A stretch of DNA of 44,379 bases from positions 89,073 to 133,451 of the forward strand of contig PBTY01000017.1 of assembly GCA_002729235.1 (NCBI GenBank). Reading direction: 5' to 3'. A program made the translations under genes and the position numbers. Source of the DNA: Rickettsiales bacterium (GTDB taxonomy: Bacteria; Bacteroidota; Bacteroidia; Cytophagales; Cyclobacteriaceae). The notes under the pieces are model-generated. The model did no database searches. It had not been told where the DNA came from and was given only the letters and a program-made list of their open reading frames with translations. This document shows positions 1 through 7,502 of the stretch, piece by piece. Each line of letters begins with the position of its first letter. Position 1 is the first letter of the stretch.

Positions 1-212
1 TGCGTATACTCTGCTTCAGAAAGACGTTGTTCTTCCTTATACTTGATAGATTTCACCAGCTCTTTAGCTTGCTCTACCACTGTATGTTTTTCAGGATATG
101 TTGATATCCATTGATTCCAGAAATGATCACTCTCTTTGTTCGGGTTCAGAACCCAGTTCACAAAGAACTCATCCTGTAAAAAATCTTCTATATCGTAATT
201 GCGGTAGTCCAT
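1..212 (-). CDS. FecR-family anti-sigma factor, N-terminal part (runs off window)
   Basis: The leftward reading frame opens at an ATG at 212 and stays open to the window edge, giving about 70 residues. It begins MDYRNYDIEDFLQDEFFVNW and continues with a Trp-rich, helical stretch (FWNQWISTYPEKH), which is the usual N-terminal cytoplasmic segment of Bacteroidota FecR-type anti-sigma factors. Its place directly downstream of an ECF sigma gene on the same strand supports this. Such proteins hold the sigma factor at the inner membrane and respond to a TonB-dependent receptor. The membrane helix and FecR periplasmic domain would lie outside the window. A purine-rich stretch (AGAAGGAAG) precedes the ATG. 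Confidence 0.8.
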   Translation of the reverse strand, partial: MDYRNYDIEDFLQDEFFVNWVLNPNKESDHFWNQWISTYPEKHTVVEQAKELVKSIKYKEEQRLSEAEYT

Positions 213-283
213 CTGGTTTTCTTCCTTCTACCTTTAAAAGGAATAAAACTCCTAGATGTCCATAGTTTATTGAAATATTTACA

Positions 284-298
284 ATCTATTCAATAGAT
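284..298. promoter_or_regulatory. 15-bp palindrome upstream of the fecR-like gene
   Basis: The 129-nt gap between the sigma stop and the FecR-like start contains ATCTATT-C-AATAGAT, a perfect 7-bp inverted repeat around one base. It lies about 70 nt before the FecR start. It could be an operator or only a small RNA hairpin. Nothing else in this gap stands out, and no terminator is visible, so sigma and fecR are probably co-transcribed. Confidence 0.25.
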
Positions 299-341
299 CC
301 AAACATTCTTCAATACACAAATCAACAAAACAATAATTTAA

Positions 342-962
342 TTACTGATTTGCTAACAATGATAATGATAGCATAGTGAGAATTTCCTCTTTATGAGGAC
401 CTAAAATTTTTCCCAAAGATTCGGTAGATCGGTAGATCAATGCTCTAGAAGATTTTACTTTGATTCCCAGCATTTCTGCGATTTGCTCATACTTCAACCC
501 TTCGAAAAAGTATAATACCAAAGCTTCCCTTTGAAGTGCTGGCAACTGATTGAGACTTTCCTGAATCAATTTTTCCTTTCGCTGATCCAATTGACCATTG
601 ATCCATCGAGCCTCAGCAGAAATAGTAACCAAGAAAGAATCTTTACTGGAATCATCCTCCATTGCTCTCCTACGTTGAGTTTTTTTAATCGCCTTGACGA
701 GTTTATTTCTAAAACTCTTCATCAAATAAAACTTGATGGAAGAAGTGGCCCCTAAACGCTCTCGAGAGTTAATTAAATCAATAAATAAGTCCTGTAGGGT
801 ATCACGTACCAAATCTCGGTCATCAACAAACTGACAACCATAATTGAATAATACATTGGAGTAGGTACGATAGATATAAGTCAGTGCTGTTTCATTTCCC
901 GATTTGAATCGTTCCCAGATAAGATCCTCACTCTCCTGATAGCTATCAGAATTAGGGTGCAT
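342..962 (-). CDS. ECF-type RNA polymerase sigma factor
   Basis: This is a sigma-70 family extracytoplasmic-function sigma factor that would redirect RNA polymerase to a small regulon. Region 2 is visible near the N-terminus (IWERFKSGNETALTYIYRTY, then LVRDTLQDLFIDL). Region 4 is near the C-terminus (LPALQREALVLYFFEGLKYE followed by the helix-turn-helix IAEMLGIKVKSSRALIYRS). The frame is open back to an ATG at 1016, but I prefer the ATG at 962. The 962 start begins just before the usual ECF N-terminus and has AAGGAAAG upstream, whereas the 1016 start would lie directly against a palindromic operator. The downstream FecR-like gene makes a standard sigma/anti-sigma pair, which in this phylum usually controls a SusC/D-type transport locus, here outside the window. 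Confidence 0.88.
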   Translation of the reverse strand: MHPNSDSYQESEDLIWERFKSGNETALTYIYRTYSNVLFNYGCQFVDDRDLVRDTLQDLFIDLINSRERLGATSSIKFYLMKSFRNKLVKAIKKTQRRRAMEDDSSKDSFLVTISAEARWINGQLDQRKEKLIQESLNQLPALQREALVLYFFEGLKYEQIAEMLGIKVKSSRALIYRSTESLGKILGPHKEEILTMLSLSLLANQ

Positions 963-1012
963 CACCAAGGTTCTTTCCTTAGCGTTTGGTTGATGATCGG
1001 GGGAAAGGCTGG

Positions 1013-1040
1013 ACATATACGTAAGTATTACGCTTATAAA
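1013..1040. promoter_or_regulatory. Palindromic operator upstream of the ECF sigma gene, matching the galK/Nudix-regulator site
   Basis: The core at 1020-1032 is CGTAA-GTA-TTACG, perfect 5-bp arms around a 3-bp spacer. The flank TTACGCTTATAA (1028-1039) is the exact reverse complement of 12 bases at 4387-4398 in the galK/regulator gap, where the second arm also recurs with one mismatch and the same 3-bp spacer. It lies on the sigma-gene side of the gal terminator, about 55-75 nt before the preferred sigma start. I infer a binding site for the Nudix-type regulator encoded at 4444-5136. Confidence 0.6.
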
Positions 1041-1109
1041 TTTAACAAAAAAACACGAATAATCGGAAGCTTTTTTATCATTTTATCAAAAACAAAAGAC
1101 CAAACCGCT

Positions 1110-1145
1110 AAAAACAAAAAAACCGAACAAGAAACTCGTTCGGCT
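1110..1145 (-). terminator. Rho-independent terminator of the galKTE operon
   Basis: Read leftward, a 9-bp stem (CCGAACGAG / CTTGTTCGG, one G-U pair) closes a TTT loop and is followed by a run of seven T, a G and four more T. It starts about 25 nt after the galE stop. It separates the gal operon from the sigma gene, so the sigma gene needs its own promoter. Confidence 0.85.
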
Positions 1146-1169
1146 TTAACCCAATAAAAATGATGATCT

Positions 1170-2162
1170 TTAATACTTTCCTTTGCGCTCTCCTGATTTC
1201 CAGGCCCAGGCAGTTTTAATTATTTCTTTTACGTCTTTGTATTTAGGATCCCAACCCAATTTATCCAATGCAAGCTTCGCATCGGCGATCAGTTTGGTTG
1301 CATCACCTTGACGTCTTCCTTCATATTCTGTTGGCACTTCTTTACCAGTAACCTCGGCCGCAGCATCGATCACTTCCTTCACCGAGTAACCTACACCAGT
1401 TCCCAGATTAACCGCGATGCTATCATTTCCTTTTCCTAAGTACTCTAGTGCTTTGATGTGCGCATCACCTAAATCGTTCACATGAATGTAATCTCTTACA
1501 GCAGTACCATCCGGTGTGTCGTAATCTGTTCCAAATACTTTGATTGCTGGACGATCACCTTTGATCGCATCCAAAATCAAAGGAATCAAGTGAGTCTCCG
1601 GATCATGATCCTCTCCTATCACTCCATCCTCAGATGCTCCAGATGCATTGAAATATCTTAGGAATACATATTTCAAGTTGTAGGCAACTTCGTAATCTTT
1701 AATGATCTGCTCCAATACATACTTGCTCTTACCGTATGGACTTACTGGTACTTGTGGATGCTTTTCATCCAATGGCATGTACTCAGGATTGCCATAGGTA
1801 GCGCAGGTACTAGAGAAGATAAACTTCAAACATCCGTGATCTACCATGGTCTTCAATAAGGTCAATGGCTTCACCACGTTGTTCACATAGTATTTGTGCG
1901 GATGAGAAACAGACTCTCCTACATAGGCATATGCCGCAAAATGCAATACCGCCTCAAATTGATGTTTTTCAAAAAGTGTATTCAACAACTCCTGATCTCC
2001 AATATCGCCTTTTACCAATTCTACGGAATCATCAACGATTGCTTCCGGGTGACCGTAAATCAGGTTGTCTAATACTATTACTTCGTAGCCTTTTTGAACA
2101 AGCATACGTACGGTGTGTGAACCGATGTATCCTGCTCCTCCTGTTACTAATACTTTACTCAT
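1170..2162 (-). CDS. galE: UDP-glucose 4-epimerase
   Basis: GalE interconverts UDP-galactose and UDP-glucose, the last step of the Leloir pathway, using bound NAD. The 330-residue length is typical for this short-chain dehydrogenase/reductase. The Rossmann motif [10 protein letters not shown] (residues 7-16, Gly8-x-x-Gly11-x-x-Gly14) opens the protein. The catalytic set is present as SST (117-119), Tyr143 and Lys147 in SPYGKSK, and RYFNASGA follows. Its ATG overlaps the galT stop as ATGA, so the two are translationally coupled. It is the last gene of the operon before a terminator. It also supplies UDP-sugars for cell-surface glycans. Confidence 0.96.
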   Translation of the reverse strand: MSKVLVTGGAGYIGSHTVRMLVQKGYEVIVLDNLIYGHPEAIVDDSVELVKGDIGDQELLNTLFEKHQFEAVLHFAAYAYVGESVSHPHKYYVNNVVKPLTLLKTMVDHGCLKFIFSSTCATYGNPEYMPLDEKHPQVPVSPYGKSKYVLEQIIKDYEVAYNLKYVFLRYFNASGASEDGVIGEDHDPETHLIPLILDAIKGDRPAIKVFGTDYDTPDGTAVRDYIHVNDLGDAHIKALEYLGKGNDSIAVNLGTGVGYSVKEVIDAAAEVTGKEVPTEYEGRRQGDATKLIADAKLALDKLGWDPKYKDVKEIIKTAWAWKSGERKGKY

Positions 2163-3196
2163 TGTTGTTTATAGTGTATTTCAGAAAGTGATCTCAACGT
2201 ATTGGCTGCCATCTCAGCGGTAATGTCTCGCTGTGGATTGGCGAACATTTCATAGCCCACCATGAACTTCTTCACAGTTGCGGACCTCAGCAAAGGTGGG
2301 TAAAATGAGTAATGAAAGTGCCATCCTGTGTAATCTTTTCGATCAGTAGGACGCTGCTGCATCCCTGCTGAATACGGAAAAGACGTTTTGAACAGGTTAT
2401 CATATTTGATGGTAATGATGGAAAGCATAGCCGCAAAAGCTTCTTCCTCCACTTCCGTCATATCCGTTACTGCCTGAAAATGACGCTTTGGAATGATCAT
2501 CGTTTCATAAGGCCAAACTGCCCAGAAGGGCACCAGACAAACAAAGTGATCATTCTCCGAAATGATTCGCTCTCCTGCAGCTAATTCCTGCTTTAAGTAA
2601 TCACCCAACAAAGAAGTACCTTTTTCAGCAAAGTATTTTTCTTGTGTTGCGGTACGTTTGGCTATTTCATTGGGCACACTACTCTGCGCCCAGATCTGCC
2701 CATGTGGATGAGGATTGCTGCACCCCATAATTGGACCTTTGTTTTCAAAAATCTGCACATTACCGATGTAGTCAACAGCTCCAAGCTCTTCGAACTGCTC
2801 CTTCCACACCTTAACAACCTTAGTTAAATCCTCCACGCTCATTTCAGGCATGGTTAGCGAGTGGTTAGGCGAAAAACAAATCACCCTGGACGTACCTTTT
2901 TCTTCCAAAGAGCGAAGTAATCCATCATTATGCTCCTCCACTCCCTGATCTTCCATCAGCGCAGCAAAGTCGTTCTGAAAAACATATGTCGATTGATAGG
3001 CAGGATTGTACTCCCCTCCCATTCGCTCATTTCCAGGACAGAGATAGCAACCAGGATCATAAGTTGGACGCTTTGCTTCCTCTATGTCCTCGGTCTTTCC
3101 TTGCCACGGACGTTTGGTTCGGTGTGGAGACACCAGCACCCATTCATCCGTCAGGATATTGTACCGCTTGTGCGGCTTTTCAATATTTAAACTCAT
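2159..3196 (-). CDS. galT: Galactose-1-phosphate uridylyltransferase
   Basis: GalT swaps UMP between UDP-glucose and galactose 1-phosphate to give UDP-galactose and glucose 1-phosphate. The family signature NPHPHGQIW is present, with the active-site His-Pro-His near residues 163-165. The N-terminal HRTKRPWQG and the [12 protein letters not shown] zinc-site Cys pair are also there. I chose the ATG at 3196 ([13 protein letters not shown]), which lies 7 nt after the galK stop and matches the usual N-terminus. An in-frame ATG at 3223 would add nine residues and overlap galK by 20 nt. The gene sits between galK and galE in one transcription unit. Confidence 0.95.
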   Translation of the reverse strand: MSLNIEKPHKRYNILTDEWVLVSPHRTKRPWQGKTEDIEEAKRPTYDPGCYLCPGNERMGGEYNPAYQSTYVFQNDFAALMEDQGVEEHNDGLLRSLEEKGTSRVICFSPNHSLTMPEMSVEDLTKVVKVWKEQFEELGAVDYIGNVQIFENKGPIMGCSNPHPHGQIWAQSSVPNEIAKRTATQEKYFAEKGTSLLGDYLKQELAAGERIISENDHFVCLVPFWAVWPYETMIIPKRHFQAVTDMTEVEEEAFAAMLSIITIKYDNLFKTSFPYSAGMQQRPTDRKDYTGWHFHYSFYPPLLRSATVKKFMVGYEMFANPQRDITAEMAANTLRSLSEIHYKQQ

Positions 3197-3203
3197 TGCT
3201 GAA

Positions 3204-4364
3204 TTAAATTCTTTTGACACCATCGGAAATCACCACCTTGATCGGAGTAATCTCTTTATTGAATTGTTCTTTGTATGCTGCATTTAATTCAGAAATAAAT
3301 TGATCTTCTGAACCTTTATTGACCAAATTGATGGTACAGCCTCCAAAGCCCCCACCCATCATACGCGCCCCAACTACATCTTCGCGATTGTTCGCAAAGT
3401 CAGCCATGAAATCAATTTCAGGACATGATATCTCGTATCCTGAACGCATACCTTCCTGAGCAATGGTCAAGATTTCACCAAGTGCATCAATCTCACCAGC
3501 TTCCATAGCCTTCGTCATACTCATCACGCGCTCATTTTCCTCTATCACGTACTTACATCTTTTGTACACGACATCAGAAAGTTCAGATTGATGGGCATTA
3601 AGTTGTTCTAACGAAACATCTCTAAGTGATTTTACCTCTGGGAAATACTTTTGCAACAGACTTACTCCCTCCTCACATTGCTTTCTACGAATATTGTATT
3701 CCGAATCAGCAAGATTGTGTGATACATTGGAATTGCACAATACAATGATATGGTCTGTTAATTCAATAGGGAAATGTCTGTATTCTAAAGACTCACAATC
3801 CAGCAGCAACGCATGATCAGCCGAACCCATCATGCTGGCAAATTGATCCATGATTCCACACATCACTCCAGCATAATTATGCTCGGCTTTTTGAGACATC
3901 TTCACCATTTCTACTTTGGGAATGGACAAGTCAAAAAGCTCATTCAGAGCAAAGCAAGTTCCGCACTCTAAGGCTGCAGATGAGGACATTCCAGAACCTT
4001 GAGGTACATCACCAGAAAACACGATATTGAATCCAGTCACTTCACGTCCAGATTTCTGAATCTCAGCCACAACTCCCATCAGGTAGTTGGCCCAGAGCTT
4101 TTCTTTTGTTGGCTGAAAATCGTTGATTGAAAACTCAAACGTCTGGTCCATATCAAGTGAAACCAGCGTAGATTCTGAAGAACCTGATTTACCTATAGCT
4201 AAGTAAATGGCTTGATCTACGGCAGCCGGCAGTACAAATCCATTATTATAATCGGTGTGTTCACCAATTAAATTGATCCTTCCTGGTGCTTTAATAACGA
4301 TGGGCTCTACACCAAATCGTTGTTCAAATGAGGATCTAACCTCATTTACTATCTTTTCATTCAT
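3204..4364 (-). CDS. galK: Galactokinase
   Basis: GalK phosphorylates alpha-D-galactose at C1 with ATP, committing galactose to the Leloir pathway. All three GHMP-kinase motifs are visible: the galactokinase signature [13 protein letters not shown] (28-40), the ATP-binding [10 protein letters not shown] (123-132), and the C-terminal [11 protein letters not shown]. The catalytic Asp is Asp173 in [10 protein letters not shown]. The length of 386 residues is normal. It is the first gene of galKTE. The 79-nt gap upstream is shared with the divergent Nudix-type regulator and contains a palindromic operator, so galactose-dependent derepression is likely. Confidence 0.96.
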   Translation of the reverse strand: MNEKIVNEVRSSFEQRFGVEPIVIKAPGRINLIGEHTDYNNGFVLPAAVDQAIYLAIGKSGSSESTLVSLDMDQTFEFSINDFQPTKEKLWANYLMGVVAEIQKSGREVTGFNIVFSGDVPQGSGMSSSAALECGTCFALNELFDLSIPKVEMVKMSQKAEHNYAGVMCGIMDQFASMMGSADHALLLDCESLEYRHFPIELTDHIIVLCNSNVSHNLADSEYNIRRKQCEEGVSLLQKYFPEVKSLRDVSLEQLNAHQSELSDVVYKRCKYVIEENERVMSMTKAMEAGEIDALGEILTIAQEGMRSGYEISCPEIDFMADFANNREDVVGARMMGGGFGGCTINLVNKGSEDQFISELNAAYKEQFNKEITPIKVVISDGVKRI

Positions 4365-4386
4365 CAGTTTGGGGTATAATAAGTTA

Positions 4387-4414
4387 TTATAAGCGTAAAT
4401 TTAACGTTTAATAA
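4387..4414. promoter_or_regulatory. Palindromic operator between galK and the Nudix-type regulator
   Basis: The core at 4394-4406 is CGTAA-ATT-TAACG, an inverted repeat with one mismatch and a 3-bp spacer, inside a longer AT-rich imperfect palindrome. Its first 12 bases (TTATAAGCGTAA, 4387-4398) recur exactly, inverted, next to the sigma gene at 1028-1039. Its position between divergent genes fits a site that both autoregulates the regulator and controls galKTE. Confidence 0.65.
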
Positions 4415-4430
4415 AGTAAATACAAAATAC

Positions 4431-4438
4431 TATTTTTG
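4431..4438 (+). promoter_or_regulatory. Possible Bacteroidota -7 promoter box of the Nudix-type regulator
   Basis: TATTTTTG matches the Bacteroidota -7 consensus TAnnTTTG exactly. It ends 5 nt before the ATG at 4444, so transcription from it would give a leaderless or nearly leaderless mRNA. No convincing -33 TTTG element is seen, and the match could be chance in AT-rich sequence. Confidence 0.3.
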
Positions 4439-4443
4439 AATTA

Positions 4444-5136
4444 ATGACTTACAATCACCCCAAGATACTAGTGGCAATCGACTGTTTGGTATTCGGTTAT
4501 GACACTGCTGAAAACGACCTTAAGGTTCTCTTATTTCAACGTGAGGTAGAGCCATTCGCTGGTGAATGGTCACTTATTGGTGGCTTTGTGAATGAAGATG
4601 AGAACCTTTCTGATGGAGCTGAACGTGTTTTAGAGAAATTTACTGGTCTTAAAGATGTATTTCTGGAGCAGTTGTCCACTTATGGAAAAGCTAATAGGGA
4701 TCCTGGAGGACGTGTGGTCTCTATTTTATATTGGAGTTTGATCAAGCTCGACGAGCTGCACAGAGACATTGCTAACGAACATGGTGCCAGGTGGTTTGAT
4801 TTGGATGAGCTACCAAAACTCGTTTTGGATCATGAAGACATGGTACGATTGGGTGAAGAGAAACTGGTACAAAACGCCAAAAGCAGACCTATTGGATTCG
4901 AATTGCTACCGGAAGATTTCACACTGCCACAGCTTAAGCAGTTATATGATGCCATCTATGGAAAAAGTATCGATGACCGTAACTTCCGTAAAAAGATTTT
5001 GTCCACTGATTTGCTGATTAAAACGGACAAAAAGGATAAATCCACCTCAAAGAAAGGAGCTTTTGTTTATCAATTTGATGCAGAAAAATACAACGATCTT
5101 AGGAAGCAAGGTTATCATCTGGACTTGAATGTGTGA
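4444..5136 (+). CDS. Nudix-fold winged-helix transcriptional regulator (NrtR/AraR-like), probable galactose regulator
   Basis: Residues 5-145 form a Nudix fold and residues about 150-230 a C-terminal winged-helix DNA-binding part (FTLPQLKQLYDAIYGKSIDD, then NFRKKILSTDLL). This is the architecture of the NrtR family and of the Bacteroides arabinose regulator AraR. The Nudix box is degenerate: G47 and E53 and R61 are kept, but the REUxEE catalytic stretch reads R61-V-L-E-K-F, so the metal-binding glutamates are largely lost. Hydrolysis is therefore unlikely and a ligand-sensing role is favoured. It is divergent from galKTE with a palindrome between them, so I infer control of galactose genes. 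The effector is unknown. Confidence 0.85.
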   Translation: MTYNHPKILVAIDCLVFGYDTAENDLKVLLFQREVEPFAGEWSLIGGFVNEDENLSDGAERVLEKFTGLKDVFLEQLSTYGKANRDPGGRVVSILYWSLIKLDELHRDIANEHGARWFDLDELPKLVLDHEDMVRLGEEKLVQNAKSRPIGFELLPEDFTLPQLKQLYDAIYGKSIDDRNFRKKILSTDLLIKTDKKDKSTSKKGAFVYQFDAEKYNDLRKQGYHLDLNV

Positions 5137-5143
5137 GTGCCTA

Positions 5144-5803
5144 TCATGAAGTAGGCTGACTTATTTGAGGTAGTCTAAACTCAAATGTCGTCCCTTCCCG
5201 CACCGTGGAGGAAACGGAAATCTCACCATCCATAGCCAACACCAAATTCTTAACGGTGGCCAAACCAATTCCACTACCAACATTGCCATACCGATCCTCG
5301 GTATGGACACGAGTAAAAATATCAAAAATGGTATGCTGATATTTTTCATCAATGCCCATTCCATTATCCGAAACGCTAAAAATATTCTGGTTGTTTCCTG
5401 ATTTCATCATAACTGAGATCCTATTAAAATCCTTGTCGTTGTATTTGATAGAATTGGTTATCAGATTTAGGAAGATCTGCTTCAGACCAATAGGATTGGC
5501 ACGAAATGAACTCACCTCGTAATCGACCGTAAGTTCCTCTTGATTCAATGAAGGGAACAACAGCCTGACTTCCTCAAAAAACTCTTTTGCCTCAATCTCT
5601 TCGAATGTTAACGATGTATTTGTATTACGGCTATATTCCAAAATACCATCAACCAGATTGACCACATTATTAGAAGATTTACTCACCACACCTAAAATTT
5701 CTTTCATCTCTTCGGACAATTGATAATTAAATCCGGTAGACAAATGATTTGTTAACCCAGATATGGCTGTCAATGGAGACCGAATGTCATGAGCCAAAAT
5801 CAA
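5144..5803 (-). CDS. Histidine kinase core, 3' fragment of a frameshifted GAF-kinase gene
   Basis: This frame carries the whole kinase core. The H-box is LAHDIRSPLTAIS with His5, the N-box is LITNSIKYND with Asn117, the G1 box is SDNGMGID, an F-box-like IFDIFTRV follows, and G2 is GSGIGLATVKN (177-182). The ATG at 5803 lies inside the dimerisation helix, so the fragment cannot start a natural kinase. Upstream of the ATG the same frame reads TQHLEKFALILAHD, exactly what normally links a GAF domain to a HisKA helix. It overlaps the end of the GAF frame at 5787-6362. Both almost certainly belong to one sensor kinase gene broken by a one-base indel. No membrane segment is seen, so it would be cytosolic. 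Its stop is 7 nt from the convergent Nudix regulator. Confidence 0.8.
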   Translation of the reverse strand: MILAHDIRSPLTAISGLTNHLSTGFNYQLSEEMKEILGVVSKSSNNVVNLVDGILEYSRNTNTSLTFEEIEAKEFFEEVRLLFPSLNQEELTVDYEVSSFRANPIGLKQIFLNLITNSIKYNDKDFNRISVMMKSGNNQNIFSVSDNGMGIDEKYQHTIFDIFTRVHTEDRYGNVGSGIGLATVKNLVLAMDGEISVSSTVREGTTFEFRLPQISQPTS

Positions 5804-6362
5804 CGCAAATTTCTCTAAGTGCTGGGTTTTTTCGCTGGAGCTGCGTCATCATTTCCTCTAGCTGCAATCGCTTTCTCCTGAGCTCCATTAGATTGATCAC
5901 TTGTTGAGACAGAGCTTTCAAAGTCTCTCGTTGCTCAGAAGTCAGCTTTCGCGGTTTCTTATCGATAACGCATAATGTTCCTAAAGCAAAACCCTGATCA
6001 TCCACCAATGGTATTCCCGCATAAAATGCTATGTGTGGATCATTAATTACATTCGGATTATTTTGAAATCTAGGATCCAAAGTAGCATCTTCTACTTCCA
6101 AAATCTGCTCCGGGTCATTGATAGCATGTGCGCAAAAAGCTTCGCTCCGAGGTGTTTCATCTGCCTCTATGCCTTTTTTAGCTTTGAACCATTGTCGATT
6201 ATTGTCAATCAATGAAATTAATGAGATGGGTGTACCACATATCTCCGAAGCTATCCTTACCAGGTTGTCAAAATCCGGATCAGTAAGGGAATCAAGAATG
6301 GAATAGCTATAAAGTGCATCAAGCCTTTCCTTCTCATTTTTTGGTTTCTCAGGTAAAATCAT
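5787..6362 (-). CDS. GAF-domain protein, 5' part of a frameshifted GAF-histidine kinase
   Basis: The 191-residue frame opens MILPEKPKNEKERLDALYSY and contains one GAF domain (about residues 20-165). It has the familiar RQWFKAKKGIEADETPRSEA and FCAHAI, then AGIPLVDDQGFALGTLCVID. This type of N-terminus is common in cytosolic hybrid or GAF-only sensor kinases of Bacteroidota. It ends in a coiled linker (MELRRKRLQLEEMMTQLQRK) and then runs into a short out-of-frame tail (NPALREICVDFGS). Skipping one base in the A6 run (plus strand 5827-5832) would join it directly to the kinase frame. Its N-terminal half is intact; the ligand is unknown. Confidence 0.8.
   Translation of the reverse strand: MILPEKPKNEKERLDALYSYSILDSLTDPDFDNLVRIASEICGTPISLISLIDNNRQWFKAKKGIEADETPRSEAFCAHAINDPEQILEVEDATLDPRFQNNPNVINDPHIAFYAGIPLVDDQGFALGTLCVIDKKPRKLTSEQRETLKALSQQVINLMELRRKRLQLEEMMTQLQRKNPALREICVDFGS
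5827..5832 (-). other. Homopolymer run, probable frameshift site in the GAF-kinase gene
   Basis: The coding strand has AAAAAACCC here. With five instead of six A the reading becomes QLQRKTQHLEKFALILAHD, a seamless GAF-to-kinase linker. This may be a real mutation, a phase-variable tract, or a sequencing/assembly error. Confidence 0.6.
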
Positions 6363-6545
6363 TCATTGTAGGTACTGGTTCCTAAGATTAATTTAGAGTA
6401 TTTTGATAAAAAAAATCAACAATGATTAGCCAATAAGATTATTTGTTGAAATCCGTTCATTTATGCTTGACCACAACATTAAACCTAGTTTCTCTTCGTC
6501 CGTACAAGTAAAAGACTGAATTCAACCTAATCTTTCCATCATAAT

Positions 6546-7502
6546 ATGAGACCAACTATAAGTCTCCTAATTCTACTTCTCTTACTTTTTGATAGTATCC
6601 AAGCTCAAAATCTTCCAATTAGACCCAACCAGATTAATTCTGAAGGACTAAAAGAAGGTGATTGGGTATACTATTATTCTCAGGATTGGGAGGAAGTAAA
6701 TGATCCAAAGCATGCTGCATTTTATAGACTTATCTCCTACCGGTCAGGTAAACCAATAGGAAAGGTTGGCGACTACTTCGCCAATGGAAAACCACAAATG
6801 ATAATCGATTCATTGGTTACGGAAGATCCAATGGTTTTTGAAGGAATGTTGGCAGAATACAGTCAAGATGGAAACATGGTTTTGGTTGAGTACAAATACC
6901 AACAGATTCTAGACACCTCAAGGACCATTAAAAAATTTAAAGACTTGATCACCACGTATCAAAAGAGTATACCAAACCATCCAGATTTAGCCTATACTGC
7001 CAACAATCTGGCCTACCTCTATCGAGAAAACGGCCAGTATGATGCTGCTGAGATATATTATCAAATGGCCACAGATATTCGTAAAACAGCTCTGGGAACG
7101 GAGGATGTTCTTTATGCTAACTCGTGTAATAAGCTAGGGTATGTTCTTTTGAAACAACGAAAATTTACAGAGGCTGAACCTTACTATGAAGAATCTTACA
7201 GAGTGCATGCTAAAACACTTGGAAGGGATAGTGATTACACTAAAAACAGCGAATCCAACCTGGCCTATATTGCCCTGGAAACAGGACAATTTGATAAGGC
7301 TCTGGAACGATATAAAGCAATCAATAACTATATATCAGATCAAAGCTCTAAGCACTATAAGTACAATTGTTTTCAACTTGCTAAAACGTATGCCAAAATG
7401 AATAACAAATCAGCAGCTCTTGAATTTTACATGATCTCAAAAGAGGTGAAAGACAAGTCGGATGTCGATGCTATGTGGTTTGAAGAATTACTTGACAAAT
7501 GA
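6546..7502 (+). CDS. Exported TPR protein with MORN-like N-terminal region
   Basis: A signal peptide (MRPTISLLILLLLLFDSIQA) directs the 318-residue protein out of the cytoplasm. Residues about 25-115 resemble MORN-type 'GLKEGDWVYYY...GKPIGKVGDYFANGKP' repeats seen in Bacteroidota. Residues about 135-300 contain kinesin-light-chain-like TPR units (LAYTANNLAYLYRENGQYDA, CNKLGYVLLKQRKFTEAEPY, NLAYIALETGQFDKALERY). TPRs bind partner proteins, and no catalytic motif is seen. The stop overlaps the next start by 4 nt (ATGA), so it is translationally coupled to the S41-type peptidase and probably acts with it. The precise role is unknown. Confidence 0.75.
   Translation: MRPTISLLILLLLLFDSIQAQNLPIRPNQINSEGLKEGDWVYYYSQDWEEVNDPKHAAFYRLISYRSGKPIGKVGDYFANGKPQMIIDSLVTEDPMVFEGMLAEYSQDGNMVLVEYKYQQILDTSRTIKKFKDLITTYQKSIPNHPDLAYTANNLAYLYRENGQYDAAEIYYQMATDIRKTALGTEDVLYANSCNKLGYVLLKQRKFTEAEPYYEESYRVHAKTLGRDSDYTKNSESNLAYIALETGQFDKALERYKAINNYISDQSSKHYKYNCFQLAKTYAKMNNKSAALEFYMISKEVKDKSDVDAMWFEELLDK

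Noticed and set aside
957-1157. 66-residue rightward open frame in the sigma-galE gap
   Set aside because: It runs through the operator and the gal terminator and is Lys/Thr-rich low-complexity translation of A-rich DNA.
5113-5160. Weak GCCTA/TAGGC stem between the convergent Nudix and kinase genes
   Set aside because: Only 5 bp, no T tract on either strand, and overlaps coding ends.
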